NCBI GenBank assembly: GCA_963981505.1
Contig: CAXCEI010000008.1
Coordinates: 1 to 48,847, forward strand
Reading direction: 5' to 3'
DNA length: 48,847 nucleotides
From: OPU3-GD-OMZ sp001901525
GTDB taxonomy: Bacteria > Pseudomonadota > Gammaproteobacteria > Methylococcales > Methylomonadaceae
The translations under genes and the position numbers were made by a program. Positions within the stretch are counted from its first letter, which is position 1, and each line of letters opens with the position of its first letter. The notes beneath the pieces were generated by a model. The model had not been told where the DNA came from. It was given only the letters and a program-made list of their open reading frames with translations, and searched no databases. Of this stretch, positions 32,715 to 41,194 are shown in pieces.

Positions 32715-33668
32715 TCATTTTATTTGAGGTTGTAAAATCACACGAACACGCTTTTTAGATTTAGGCTCACCCACTGCTTTGGCTATTTTAGTTTCCAAAT
32801 CATATTCAATTTTTTCACCCACATAAGTACCATCACTTTTCCAAACCACAGCACTCTTTGACAATAAAAATAATTGCCCGGGAAAATAATCAGCCTGTAA
32901 AGACTTACTTCTGAATTCTTCCTGCCCATCGACTAAAGACAGCTTTTTTATTCGGGTCGGTCTTCCATAAGATGTCATTTTCTTAACACGACTATCTTCC
33001 TGAAAAAAAATGTCTATCTGATCACCCTTAACCCGTAATTGTTCTGAAGGCTGCCAAGCAACTGCATTTTCTGTCAGTGTTAATAACGATTGAGCTGGCA
33101 AATAGTGGACCTTTAACGACTCACTGTTATAGTCAATCAGTGTACTATCAGGTAACATTTTCCTAATTGTTGCCGGTTTCCCCTCGGCTTTCATTTCTTC
33201 GAGGTGACCCTCTTTATTATATATTTCAATCTTATCACCCTTAATACGCAATCTGTCACGGGATTTCCAAGCAACCGCCCTTTGCGTAAGCACCCATAAT
33301 GATTTTCTTGGGAAATAATCCGCTTGTAAAGATTCGCTACTATATTCAACACCCTGACCATCTTGAGTCATTTGCTTAATATACGTTGGGTTACCGGTGG
33401 CAACTAACTTTTCAACTTCACCTAGCTCATTACTGTAAATTATCAATTCATCTGACTTCACTTCGAGCCCCTGACGAACAGTCGTTACTGCACCAATAAA
33501 TCGGGTGATTAATTTATCCTCCGAATAAACAGCACGATTAGAATCAATGTAAACCGGTGTCTTACTTTTCGATTGTTCTGCCCTAATAACAGGAATAAAA
33601 AGGCTATTTAAAGCAATCATAAAAATACCCACCCAAAGTGACATTCTCATAGCCTTACTGCATTTCAT
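32715..33668 (-). CDS. lptA: LPS transport periplasmic protein LptA, enlarged by internal repeats
   Basis: LptA bridges lipopolysaccharide from LptC to LptD across the periplasm. The signal peptide is LWVGIFMIALNSLFIPVIRA (residues 11-30). The mature protein is 287 residues, against about 160 for E. coli LptA. The extra length comes from tandem copies of one unit of about 71 residues, at 41-110, 111-181, 182-253 and a partial one from 254. The copies share ESLQADYFP / ESLKVHYLP / KSLQADYFP, then AVAWK, then RIKGDKIEIY / RVKGDQIDIF, then GKPATIRKM / GRPTRIKKL. This should give a longer beta-jellyroll than normal. Neighbours lptC, lptB and kds genes make the identity firm; the gene overlaps lptC by 14 bases. 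Confidence 0.9.
   Translation of the reverse strand: MKCSKAMRMSLWVGIFMIALNSLFIPVIRAEQSKSKTPVYIDSNRAVYSEDKLITRFIGAVTTVRQGLEVKSDELIIYSNELGEVEKLVATGNPTYIKQMTQDGQGVEYSSESLQADYFPRKSLWVLTQRAVAWKSRDRLRIKGDKIEIYNKEGHLEEMKAEGKPATIRKMLPDSTLIDYNSESLKVHYLPAQSLLTLTENAVAWQPSEQLRVKGDQIDIFFQEDSRVKKMTSYGRPTRIKKLSLVDGQEEFRSKSLQADYFPGQLFLLSKSAVVWKSDGTYVGEKIEYDLETKIAKAVGEPKSKKRVRVILQPQIK
32912..33458 (-). repeat. Tandem protein repeats within lptA
   Basis: The coding sequence holds about three full units of 71 codons (residues 41-253, with a fourth partial unit to 317). Identity is obvious at the protein level between units 2 and 3 but low at the base level, so the duplication is old and not a recent or assembly artefact. 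Confidence 0.7.
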
Positions 33669-34260
33669 AACGCCCTTTCACCGTATGCATCAATTCCAAT
33701 TGAATGGGTTTTGAATAAATCATTTGAAGTCCTGTTCCCTCGGTCCGGTCAGGAGGCGTAATAATTTCAGCCCAATTATCAGTTTCCGCATAACTCTGAT
33801 CTAACTTAACTCTGAGATCAGAGGTATTAATTTGGACCGGACGAACACCTTCTACAGGTGCACGGTTAATATGTACCACACCATTCAAAAACAGATCGTT
33901 ACCATTGGCCCATAAAACCCCAGCATCTGCCTGAATAATCCACGATGAGCCATCTGAATTAAAAAAAGTTATTTTACATTGTGCTAATTCGGTCGTTTGA
34001 TCATCCTTAAAATGTGTCAGGGTCTTGGCTTCTAATATACTAACAGGGTTACCCATCCCATCCATTTCAACTTTTTTATAACCTTCACTAAAATAATCTG
34101 CTGAATGCCCTTCTAATTTGATGGGTACAACCTCTTCACTCTGTTGTTGCTCCAATAACCACCAACTACTTAAAGTGATAAAAAGGAGTACAGAATAAAG
34201 GCCTAAATTCCTAATCACTCGGAACAATAATGACTTAAAACGGCATCCATCTGGCCACAT
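33655..34260 (-). CDS. lptC: LPS export protein LptC
   Basis: A 201-residue bitopic inner-membrane protein. One membrane helix near the N-terminus (LGLYSVLLFITLSSWWLL) is followed by a periplasmic domain of the LptC/OstA type (DYFSEGYKKVEMDGMGNP, ILEAKTLTHF). It hands lipopolysaccharide to LptA. The listed ATG at 34260 overlaps kdsC by 46 bases. A GTG at 34218, overlapping the kdsC stop as GTGA, leaves the membrane helix intact and is an equally likely start. It overlaps lptA by 14 bases. Confidence 0.92.
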   Translation of the reverse strand: MWPDGCRFKSLLFRVIRNLGLYSVLLFITLSSWWLLEQQQSEEVVPIKLEGHSADYFSEGYKKVEMDGMGNPVSILEAKTLTHFKDDQTTELAQCKITFFNSDGSSWIIQADAGVLWANGNDLFLNGVVHINRAPVEGVRPVQINTSDLRVKLDQSYAETDNWAEIITPPDRTEGTGLQMIYSKPIQLELMHTVKGRYEMQ

Positions 34261-34751
34261 GCCGTCAATATTAAATCGCTAATCTCACGGACAGCTCCCG
34301 CGCCCCCATTGAGATCGGTACACCAATCCGCATAATCCTTGACTACTGAATGGCCATCGTTAACTGTAATTGAGAGCCCGACCCGAGACATAATAGGCAA
34401 ATCAGGTAAGTCATCACCCATATGTGCAACCTGATTCGCTGACACCCCAACCGTATTCAGTAAGCTCTCAAGGGCAGGTATTTTATTTTCTTGTCCCTGA
34501 AAAACATGTTTCACACCCAGACTCTCCATTCTAAGTGCCACCGCATTAGATTTACGACCTGAAATGACCGCAACGTCAATGCCGATCTGTTGCAATAACT
34601 TAATACCATGACCGTCTCGCGCATGAAAACATTTATATTCAATACCCTGATCATTAAAAAACAACCGCCCATCCGTCAATACCCCATCGACATCAAGAAT
34701 CAATAATTTTAACGCCCGTGCTTTCTTATTAAATTCGTCAATACTTTTCAT
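34215..34751 (-). CDS. kdsC: 3-deoxy-D-manno-octulosonate 8-phosphate phosphatase
   Basis: A 178-residue HAD phosphatase without a cap domain, forming a tetramer in the family. Motif I is DVDGVLTDG (Asp20, Asp22), motif II VISGR, motif III QENKIPAL and motif IV HMGDDLPDLPIMS. It removes phosphate from Kdo-8-phosphate in lipopolysaccharide core synthesis. It follows kdsD by 6 bases and is overlapped by lptC. Confidence 0.96.
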   Translation of the reverse strand: MKSIDEFNKKARALKLLILDVDGVLTDGRLFFNDQGIEYKCFHARDGHGIKLLQQIGIDVAVISGRKSNAVALRMESLGVKHVFQGQENKIPALESLLNTVGVSANQVAHMGDDLPDLPIMSRVGLSITVNDGHSVVKDYADWCTDLNGGAGAVREISDLILTACGQMDAVLSHYCSE

Positions 34752-34757
34752 AATGAT

Positions 34758-35741
34758 TTATATAATTCCCGACTGTATGAGGTCATGCATATTCAATGCT
34801 CCGATGACATGCCGCTGTTCATCCGTTACTATCAAACCATTTATCTTCTTTTCTTCCATAATTCGCATCGCCTCAACAGCAAGAATTGACTGTGAAATAA
34901 TCGTGCAACTTTCGCTCATCACCTTAGCAATACAGATTTGCTGAATATTATCATTTTTGCCTAGCATGCGTCTTAAATCACCATCGGTGAAAATACCTAC
35001 AACCTGTTTGTTCTCGTTAACAACAACGGTCATGCCTAATTTCTTTTCGGTTATTTCTAATAATACTTCACTCATAAGTGCAGTCATAGAGACGATCGGA
35101 ATAGCCTCATTTTTATGCATGATGTCACTGACTCTCAGTAACAGTCGCTTTCCTAGACTCCCGCCCGGATGAGAAAAAGCAAAATCCTCTGCGGTAAAGC
35201 CACGGGCATTAAATAAAGCAATCGCCAATGCATCGCCCATCACTAAGGCGATCGTGGTACTCGATGTGGGTGCTAAACCTAAAGGACAAGCTTCTCTTTC
35301 AACCTGAACATTTAAAACAACCGAGGCGCAGTCTGCCAACATAGAATGCCGACAGCCTGTCATTGCAATTAAAGGAACACCGAGGCGCTTTATTAAGGGT
35401 AACAACGTTATAATTTCAGCGGTTTCTCCAGAGTTAGATAACGCCAAAACGACATCATGTCCAGTCACCATCCCCAAATCACCGTGACTGGCTTCCCCGG
35501 CGTGAACAAAAAAAGCCGGTGTACCTGTACTGGCTAAGGTAGCCGCAATTTTACCGCCAATATGCCCTGACTTACCCATACCGAGGACAATAACACGACC
35601 TTCACACTGATTCATCAGTTTACAGGCACGAATAAAATCTTCATCAATTCTATCGCGTAATAACTGGACCGCCTGAATTTCACTGTTAATAACCGCTAGG
35701 GCCGATTTTTTTAATGCTTGCTCATCCATTACATCAATCAC
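34758..35741 (-). CDS. kdsD: Arabinose-5-phosphate isomerase
   Basis: A 327-residue enzyme converting ribulose 5-phosphate to arabinose 5-phosphate, the first step of Kdo synthesis. The SIS domain carries GMGKSGHIGGKIAATLASTG, HAGEASHGDLGMV and LGLAPTSSTT. Two CBS domains follow in the C-terminal third (ITEKKLGMTVVVNENKQ, FTDGDLRRML). The start is GTG at 35741 or ATG at 35729; neither has a clear ribosome-binding site. It is the first enzyme gene of the kdsD-kdsC-lptC-lptA-lptB run, behind the exchanger gene. Confidence 0.96.
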   Translation of the reverse strand: MIDVMDEQALKKSALAVINSEIQAVQLLRDRIDEDFIRACKLMNQCEGRVIVLGMGKSGHIGGKIAATLASTGTPAFFVHAGEASHGDLGMVTGHDVVLALSNSGETAEIITLLPLIKRLGVPLIAMTGCRHSMLADCASVVLNVQVEREACPLGLAPTSSTTIALVMGDALAIALFNARGFTAEDFAFSHPGGSLGKRLLLRVSDIMHKNEAIPIVSMTALMSEVLLEITEKKLGMTVVVNENKQVVGIFTDGDLRRMLGKNDNIQQICIAKVMSESCTIISQSILAVEAMRIMEEKKINGLIVTDEQRHVIGALNMHDLIQSGII

Positions 35742-35772
35742 ACTGTCAATATACCAAACACTTCATGCACTT

Positions 35773-36714
35773 TTAAAAAATAACCCATTGATAACCAGCA
35801 TAAAAACACATCAACATGACGCCTTCCAGCCGGCTGATAGAACCTGTTTTTTTAAAAAACTTATACCCAAAAACAAATAAAACACCTGTCAAAAAAAGCA
35901 TCACGGGAAAATCTCTGTACAAAACATTCTGATCCAACAGATTTGGCGCCAACAACCCGGGCAGAGAATAAACCGCTAATAAATTATAAATATTAGAACC
36001 AATAATATTGCCCAGTGCCAAATCCCCTTCTTTTTTAATAACACTCATAACCGAAGCTGCCAATTCAGGAAGACTGGTGCCAACGGCAACAACACTCAAA
36101 CCAATAACTAAATCACTGATACCAAAATACTGTGCAATATTAACGGCAGACCAGACCAATAATTTAGAACTCACTAACAAGCCCAAAAGTCCTAAAAAAA
36201 AGACAATCCAAGCTTTCCTAGCAGTCATATCGCTATCAAACTCATCAGAAAAGTCATCTGTATGCTCGTTCCCTCGGGATGACTTAATTAACCAGCCGAT
36301 AAAAACAACCAGAGTCATTAACATCATCACGCCATCAATCTGGCCTAAACCATCAAAAGCAAGCAAATAACAGGCTATGCTAATTACCATCAAAATTGGA
36401 AGCTCACGCTTTATAATACCCGAGGGCATTGCTATCGGAGCAATAATCGCCGTTATCCCGAGCACCATCCCAATATTAGCAATATTTGACCCCAAAGCAT
36501 TTCCAACAGCTAAGCCTGCGTTACCTTGCAAAGAAGAAATTCCGGACACCAAAATCTCAGGAGCTGATGTCCCCAACCCGACAATAGTCAAGCCTATGAC
36601 TAGGGATGAAACCCCTATTGTCTTTGCAATAGAAACCGCGCCAGAAACAAAGTAATCTGCAGCATAAACTAATGCAACCAAGCTGATTATCAGCACTAAT
36701 ATATTAACAACCAT
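35773..36714 (-). CDS. yrbG: Calcium/sodium antiporter, YrbG family
   Basis: A 313-residue membrane protein with about ten helices in two inverted halves. Each half has the cation-binding alpha repeat: GLGTSAPEILVSG (from residue 47) with GNALGSNIANI, and AVGTSLPELAASV with GNIIGSNIYNLL. The Glu in each is an ion ligand. It exchanges cations across the inner membrane. Its position ahead of kdsD matches E. coli yrbG. A short acidic loop (EHTDDFSDEFDSD) joins the halves. Confidence 0.92.
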   Translation of the reverse strand: MVVNILVLIISLVALVYAADYFVSGAVSIAKTIGVSSLVIGLTIVGLGTSAPEILVSGISSLQGNAGLAVGNALGSNIANIGMVLGITAIIAPIAMPSGIIKRELPILMVISIACYLLAFDGLGQIDGVMMLMTLVVFIGWLIKSSRGNEHTDDFSDEFDSDMTARKAWIVFFLGLLGLLVSSKLLVWSAVNIAQYFGISDLVIGLSVVAVGTSLPELAASVMSVIKKEGDLALGNIIGSNIYNLLAVYSLPGLLAPNLLDQNVLYRDFPVMLFLTGVLFVFGYKFFKKTGSISRLEGVMLMCFYAGYQWVIF

Positions 36715-36848
36715 AACTTCAGATCAGATAAAATTTTGTCATTATGCCACGCTCCCCCCTTTTCTGTATAAACTTATCCCCACTAATCATTTGACTTTAT
36801 ATTATCTGCTCATGGAAAATAGCACCTTTTTACCTTCAATCACTGTTA

Positions 36849-37655
36849 ATGGAAGAAAATAACACCCAAAGTCCAAGTCTGGTGACTATTCGCAACCTGT
36901 CATTCTCTCGCGGGCAACGGGTTATCTTTGATAATGCCTCGCTTGATATCCAACACGGTAAAATTACCGCCATCATGGGTCCGAGCGGCAGTGGTAAAAC
37001 AACCTTACTAAAACTTATTGGCGGCCAACTCAGCCCATCCCATGGCACCATTGTGGTCGATGGCTTAAACATTAACCAATTAAGTCGCTCGGAACTTTAT
37101 ACCTTACGAAAAAAAATGGGTATGTTATTTCAAAGTGGCGCATTACTGACAGATCTTAACGTTTTCGACAATGTTGCTTATCCAATTCGAGAACATACCG
37201 CATTACCTGAAACCATAATCAGAACACTGGTTTTGATGAAACTTCAGGCGGTCGGCCTCAGAGGCGCAAGGCATTTGTCACCTAATGAACTATCCGGTGG
37301 TATGGCTAGGCGCGTTGCCCTCGCCAGAGCTATTGCCTTAGACCCCATGATGGTAATGTATGATGAACCCTTTACCGGACAAGACCCTATTTCCATGGGG
37401 GTGCTGATCAAACTAATCAAAACACTCAATGACTCGGTCGGCTTAACCAGCATTATAGTTTCTCATGATGTACAAGAAACTGCTGCCATTGCCGACTATA
37501 TCTATATCATGTCATCTGGTAAAATAATCGGTCAAGGCACACCGCAAGAACTTAAACACTCAAAATCTGAATGGGTGCAACAATTCATGAATGGGCAACC
37601 TGACGGTCCCGTTAAGTTCCACTATTCATCGGATAATTATTTCGATGACTTATAG
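36849..37655 (+). CDS. mlaF: Phospholipid transport ABC ATPase MlaF
   Basis: A 268-residue ATPase of the Mla system, which moves phospholipids between the membranes to keep outer-membrane asymmetry. Walker A is GPSGSGKTT, the signature LSGGMARRVALARA, and Walker B VMYDEPFTGQDP. It is the first gene of a plus-strand run, divergent from yrbG across 134 bases. The mlaE start lies close to or within its end. Confidence 0.95.
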   Translation: MEENNTQSPSLVTIRNLSFSRGQRVIFDNASLDIQHGKITAIMGPSGSGKTTLLKLIGGQLSPSHGTIVVDGLNINQLSRSELYTLRKKMGMLFQSGALLTDLNVFDNVAYPIREHTALPETIIRTLVLMKLQAVGLRGARHLSPNELSGGMARRVALARAIALDPMMVMYDEPFTGQDPISMGVLIKLIKTLNDSVGLTSIIVSHDVQETAAIADYIYIMSSGKIIGQGTPQELKHSKSEWVQQFMNGQPDGPVKFHYSSDNYFDDL

Positions 37656-37677
37656 CCATCTAGGACAAAACTTAAAA

Positions 37678-38460
37678 ATGATTACGTTTTTATCAGCTAT
37701 TGGTCACTCTGTCATTGCCAACTTAACCAAAACCGGTCGAGGAACTTTATTCTTAAAGCAAACCCTCTCTTGCACATTCAGTGTCCTGTGCCACCCTCGG
37801 TTAATTATTAAGCAATTGTTTTCTGTCGGCGTATTAACAATCCTTATTATCACGATTTCAGGATTATTTGTGGGTATGGTTTTAGGGTTACAAGGCTACT
37901 ATATCCTTTCTGATTTTGGTGCTGAAGAAACCTTAGGTGTTATGATTGCCGCCTCACTGGTTCGTGAATTAGGCCCTGTGGTTTCAGCCCTACTCTTTGC
38001 CGGTCGTGCAGGGTCTTCACTCACTGCCGAAATTGGTTTGATGAAAGCAACTGAGCAATTATCAGGCATGGAAATGATGGCTGTCGATCCCATCCAACGA
38101 ATCATCTGTCCTCGCTTCCTAGCAGGTTGCCTTTCCATGCCACTACTGGCTGCAATTTTTAGCATGGTAGGTATTTTAGGAGGGCAATTGGTGGGTGTTA
38201 CTCTCCTGGGCGTTGATGAAGGTGCCTTCTGGTCGCAAATGCAATCGAGTATTGATTTTTATGATGACATCCTCAACGGCGTCATAAAAAGTTTAGTCTT
38301 TGGCTTCGTCGTTACGTGGATTTCACTCTTTGAAGGTTATGACGCAATACCGACTTCCGAGGGTGTAAGCCGAGCTACGACACGCACGGTTGTGTACTCT
38401 TCTTTTGCCATCCTAGGTATGGATTTTATTTTAACAGCACTCATGTTCGGAGATATTTAA
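37678..38460 (+). CDS. mlaE: Phospholipid transport permease MlaE
   Basis: A 260-residue permease, the same length as E. coli MlaE when started at ATG 37678 (MITFLSAIGHSVIANL). Longer frames reach back to 37591, and an ATG at 37645 would overlap mlaF by 11 bases. Family stretches are SGLFVGMVLGLQGYYIL, LVRELGPVVSALLFAGRAG, TAEIGLMKATEQLSGMEMMA and TWISLFEGYDAIPTSEGVSR. It forms the inner-membrane core with MlaF, MlaD and MlaB. Confidence 0.95.
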   Translation: MITFLSAIGHSVIANLTKTGRGTLFLKQTLSCTFSVLCHPRLIIKQLFSVGVLTILIITISGLFVGMVLGLQGYYILSDFGAEETLGVMIAASLVRELGPVVSALLFAGRAGSSLTAEIGLMKATEQLSGMEMMAVDPIQRIICPRFLAGCLSMPLLAAIFSMVGILGGQLVGVTLLGVDEGAFWSQMQSSIDFYDDILNGVIKSLVFGFVVTWISLFEGYDAIPTSEGVSRATTRTVVYSSFAILGMDFILTALMFGDI

Positions 38461-38462
38461 AA

Positions 38463-38924
38463 ATGCACAATCCTAAATCGCTGGATACTTTGGTCGGGCT
38501 TTTCGTCATTATCGGTATTGGTGCTCTTTTTTTTATCGGCATGAAAGTCAGTAATCTTGCTTCTTATTCCAATAACGATGGTTATACCATTACCGCGCGA
38601 TTCGAAAACTCTGGCGGTCTCAAAGTCCGCTCCCCTGTTTCTGTTGCAGGTGTTAGAATCGGACGTGTAACAGCCATTGATTTCGATAACGAAAACTATG
38701 AATCAGTTGTTCAAATGCAAATTGAGCCACAATACAACACGCTACCTGATGATAGTTCGGCAAGTATTTTTACTGCCGGCTTACTCGGCGAACAATACAT
38801 CGGCTTACAAACCGGCGCATCAGATGAATTTTTAACGCATAATAGTGAAATAGAAATAACACAATCCGCTATTGTGCTTGAAGAAATTATCGGACAATTC
38901 TTGTTCAGTGAAAAAGAAAATTAA
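38463..38924 (+). CDS. mlaD: MCE-domain lipid transport protein MlaD
   Basis: A 153-residue protein with one N-terminal membrane helix (TLVGLFVIIGIGALFFIGMK) and a periplasmic MCE domain (GLKVRSPVSVAGVRIGRV, IFTAGLLGEQYIGLQ). It forms the hexameric lipid-binding ring of the Mla complex. It starts 2 bases after mlaE. In E. coli mlaC follows; here mlaB follows after only 2 bases, so mlaC is missing from this cluster. Confidence 0.95.
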   Translation: MHNPKSLDTLVGLFVIIGIGALFFIGMKVSNLASYSNNDGYTITARFENSGGLKVRSPVSVAGVRIGRVTAIDFDNENYESVVQMQIEPQYNTLPDDSSASIFTAGLLGEQYIGLQTGASDEFLTHNSEIEITQSAIVLEEIIGQFLFSEKEN

Positions 38925-38926
38925 TA

Positions 38927-39223
38927 ATGACCCCTATTTCATTTATAAAAAACAACAACAGCAATTATCTCGTCAGCGGTGACTTAACATTTGCAACGAT
39001 TAATCGATCCACTATTGAGGCACTTACCTTTAACCAAAAGACTATTATTGTAGATTTTGAGTCAGTCACTCTGGCCGACAGTGCCGGATTAGCACTACTC
39101 GTGGAATGGCACAAAAAGGCCAAAAGTAAAAATATAACCTTACATTTCAAAAATATACCTCAACAAATAAAAGCATTAGCCGTACTCGTTGAAGTAAACG
39201 ATTTGATTAAAAACACTCATTGA
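38927..39223 (+). CDS. mlaB: STAS-domain protein MlaB
   Basis: A 98-residue single STAS domain. The core VDFESVTLADSAGLALLVEW contains the phosphorylatable Ser of the STAS loop (DSAGL). It binds MlaF and activates the ATPase. It starts 2 bases after mlaD and is 45 bases before murA. The ibaG (BolA-like) gene that usually sits between mlaB and murA is absent. Confidence 0.9.
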   Translation: MTPISFIKNNNSNYLVSGDLTFATINRSTIEALTFNQKTIIVDFESVTLADSAGLALLVEWHKKAKSKNITLHFKNIPQQIKALAVLVEVNDLIKNTH

Positions 39224-39268
39224 TGCTGTTTTGTAACACCCCACTGACTCCAATTCAAACGTAATCTT

Positions 39269-40534
39269 ATGGACAAACTAATTATTACCGGCGGCCAGAC
39301 CCTCAAAGGAGAGTTACGAATTTCTGGCGCTAAAAATGCAGCATTACCTATTCTAGCGGCCACATTATTATCTGAAACCCCTGTTAAAGTGGGCAATGTC
39401 CCTCATTTACATGACATTACTACGACCATTGCCTTACTCGGTCATATGGGAATCACCATCACCATCGACGAACGCTTGAATATCGAGATTGATACGCAAA
39501 GCATTTCTCGGCTTGAAGCGCCTTATGAACTGGTAAAAACTATGCGCGCCTCTATCTTAGTTTTAGGCCCACTTTTATCACGTTTTGGAAAAGCACACGT
39601 TTCACTTCCTGGCGGCTGTGCTATTGGTACCCGACCCGTCAACATCCATTTAGATTGCCTGACTAAAATGGGCGCCGAAATTACTGTCAAAAATGGCTAT
39701 ATTCATGCCTCTGCTGAACGCCTGCACGGCACCCAGCTTGTTATGGATCAGGTCACGGTAACCGGCACCGAAAACATCATGATGGCCGCTGTTTTAGCCG
39801 AAGGCACGACTATTATTGAAAATGCCGCAAAAGAGCCTGAAGTTGAAGACCTTTCTCACTTCCTTAATTGTCTGGGCGCTAAAATCACAGGGATAGGTAC
39901 TTCAACCATAACCATTGAAGGTGTCGAAAAGCTACAGCCTAAAGATCTTTTTTACAAAATCTTACCTGATCGCATAGAAACCGGCACTTATCTCACTGCC
40001 GCCGCTATCACTGGCGGGCATGTCAAACTTAAAGACACACACCCTAAATCACTTGAGATCGTTATTGAAAAACTGCGTGAAACCGGTGCGGAGATAACCT
40101 GCGGAGACGATTGGATTGAACTGAATATGCACGGCCAACGTCCTAAAGCAGTTTCTATTGATACCGCACCCTTTCCTGCATTTCCGACAGATATGCAAGC
40201 TCAATTTACCGCATTAAATACCATTGCTACCGGAACCAGCATTATTACTGAAACTGTTTTCGAGAACCGTTTCATGCACATTCAGGAAATGCAACGCATG
40301 GGCGCTCAAATAACCATTAAGCAAAACACGGCCATCTGTGAAGGCATTCCAGAACTAACCGCTGCCCCGGTCATGGCTACTGACCTACGCGCCTCTGCCA
40401 GTCTGGTTTTAGCCGGACTCGTTGCCAAAGGTGATACCACCGTCGACAGAATCTATCATATCGACCGCGGTTATGAATGTATCGAAGAAAAACTAACCCA
40501 ATTAGGCGCAACAATACGCCGTGTCCCTCATTAA
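39269..40534 (+). CDS. murA: UDP-N-acetylglucosamine 1-carboxyvinyltransferase
   Basis: A 421-residue enzyme that transfers enolpyruvate from PEP to UDP-GlcNAc, the first step of peptidoglycan synthesis. It starts MDKLIITGGQTLKGELRISG, with KNA at 22-24 and the active-site Cys117 in PGGCAIGTRPVNIH, the residue attacked by fosfomycin. C-terminal stretches DLRASASLVLAGLVAKG and YHIDRGYECIEEKL are typical. Length is normal (about 419). It lies behind the mla genes and before hisG, the common gammaproteobacterial order. Confidence 0.97.
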   Translation: MDKLIITGGQTLKGELRISGAKNAALPILAATLLSETPVKVGNVPHLHDITTTIALLGHMGITITIDERLNIEIDTQSISRLEAPYELVKTMRASILVLGPLLSRFGKAHVSLPGGCAIGTRPVNIHLDCLTKMGAEITVKNGYIHASAERLHGTQLVMDQVTVTGTENIMMAAVLAEGTTIIENAAKEPEVEDLSHFLNCLGAKITGIGTSTITIEGVEKLQPKDLFYKILPDRIETGTYLTAAAITGGHVKLKDTHPKSLEIVIEKLRETGAEITCGDDWIELNMHGQRPKAVSIDTAPFPAFPTDMQAQFTALNTIATGTSIITETVFENRFMHIQEMQRMGAQITIKQNTAICEGIPELTAAPVMATDLRASASLVLAGLVAKGDTTVDRIYHIDRGYECIEEKLTQLGATIRRVPH

Positions 40535-40557
40535 CTCAACAAACCAGAACTGCCGTT

Positions 40558-41190
40558 ATGCTAACTATTGCTATTTCTAAAGGACGTATTTACGAAGAGG
40601 CCTTGCCCTTGCTTGCCGCCGCCGACATTATCCCTATTGATGATCCCAAAAAATGCCGTAAACTCATCCTTGATACTAATCATCCCGATGTTAAACTGGT
40701 CATTATCCGTGCAACCGATGTGCCCACCTTTGTCGAATACGGTGCTGCTGACATGGGAATTGCTGGTAAAGATGTGTTAATTGAACACGGCGCTCAAAGT
40801 CTTTACGAACCCTTAGACCTGGGCATTTCAAAGTGTCGTTTAATGACTGCCGCACACAAGGATGCACCGGCCTTTGGCCGCCGTATCCGCGTTGCAACAA
40901 AATATGTCAAAACCGCCCAGCACTATTTTTCCAGTCAAGGCATTCAGGCAGAAATCATTAAATTGTATGGCTCGATGGAACTTGCACCACTTGTCGGCTT
41001 AGCAGATTGTATCGTTGACCTTGTCGATACCGGAAATACCTTAAAAGCCAATGGTTTAGAACCTAAAGACCTGATCATGACTATCAGTTCACGCCTCATT
41101 GTCAATAAAGCCTCAATGAAAATGAAACACCAACAAATTCAAACGGTCATTGAGCAAATTGCATCTGCCTTACCCGCCACTGCGGTATAA
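40558..41190 (+). CDS. hisG: ATP phosphoribosyltransferase, short form
   Basis: A 210-residue catalytic subunit of the first histidine enzyme (ATP plus PRPP). It begins MLTIAISKGRIYEEALPLL at ATG 40558. Motifs GAADMGIAGKDVLIEHG and LADCIVDLVDTGNTLKANGL are family hallmarks. The length matches the short HisG form, which has no C-terminal regulatory domain and usually works with HisZ; no hisZ is seen in the window. It is 23 bases after murA and 4 bases before hisD, in an operon with hisD and hisC. Confidence 0.95.
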   Translation: MLTIAISKGRIYEEALPLLAAADIIPIDDPKKCRKLILDTNHPDVKLVIIRATDVPTFVEYGAADMGIAGKDVLIEHGAQSLYEPLDLGISKCRLMTAAHKDAPAFGRRIRVATKYVKTAQHYFSSQGIQAEIIKLYGSMELAPLVGLADCIVDLVDTGNTLKANGLEPKDLIMTISSRLIVNKASMKMKHQQIQTVIEQIASALPATAV

Positions 41191-41194
41191 AGTT

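Noticed and set aside
37591..37677. A 29-residue longer MlaE
   Set aside because: The extra residues overlap mlaF and do not resemble the family, whose normal length of 260 fits the start at 37678.
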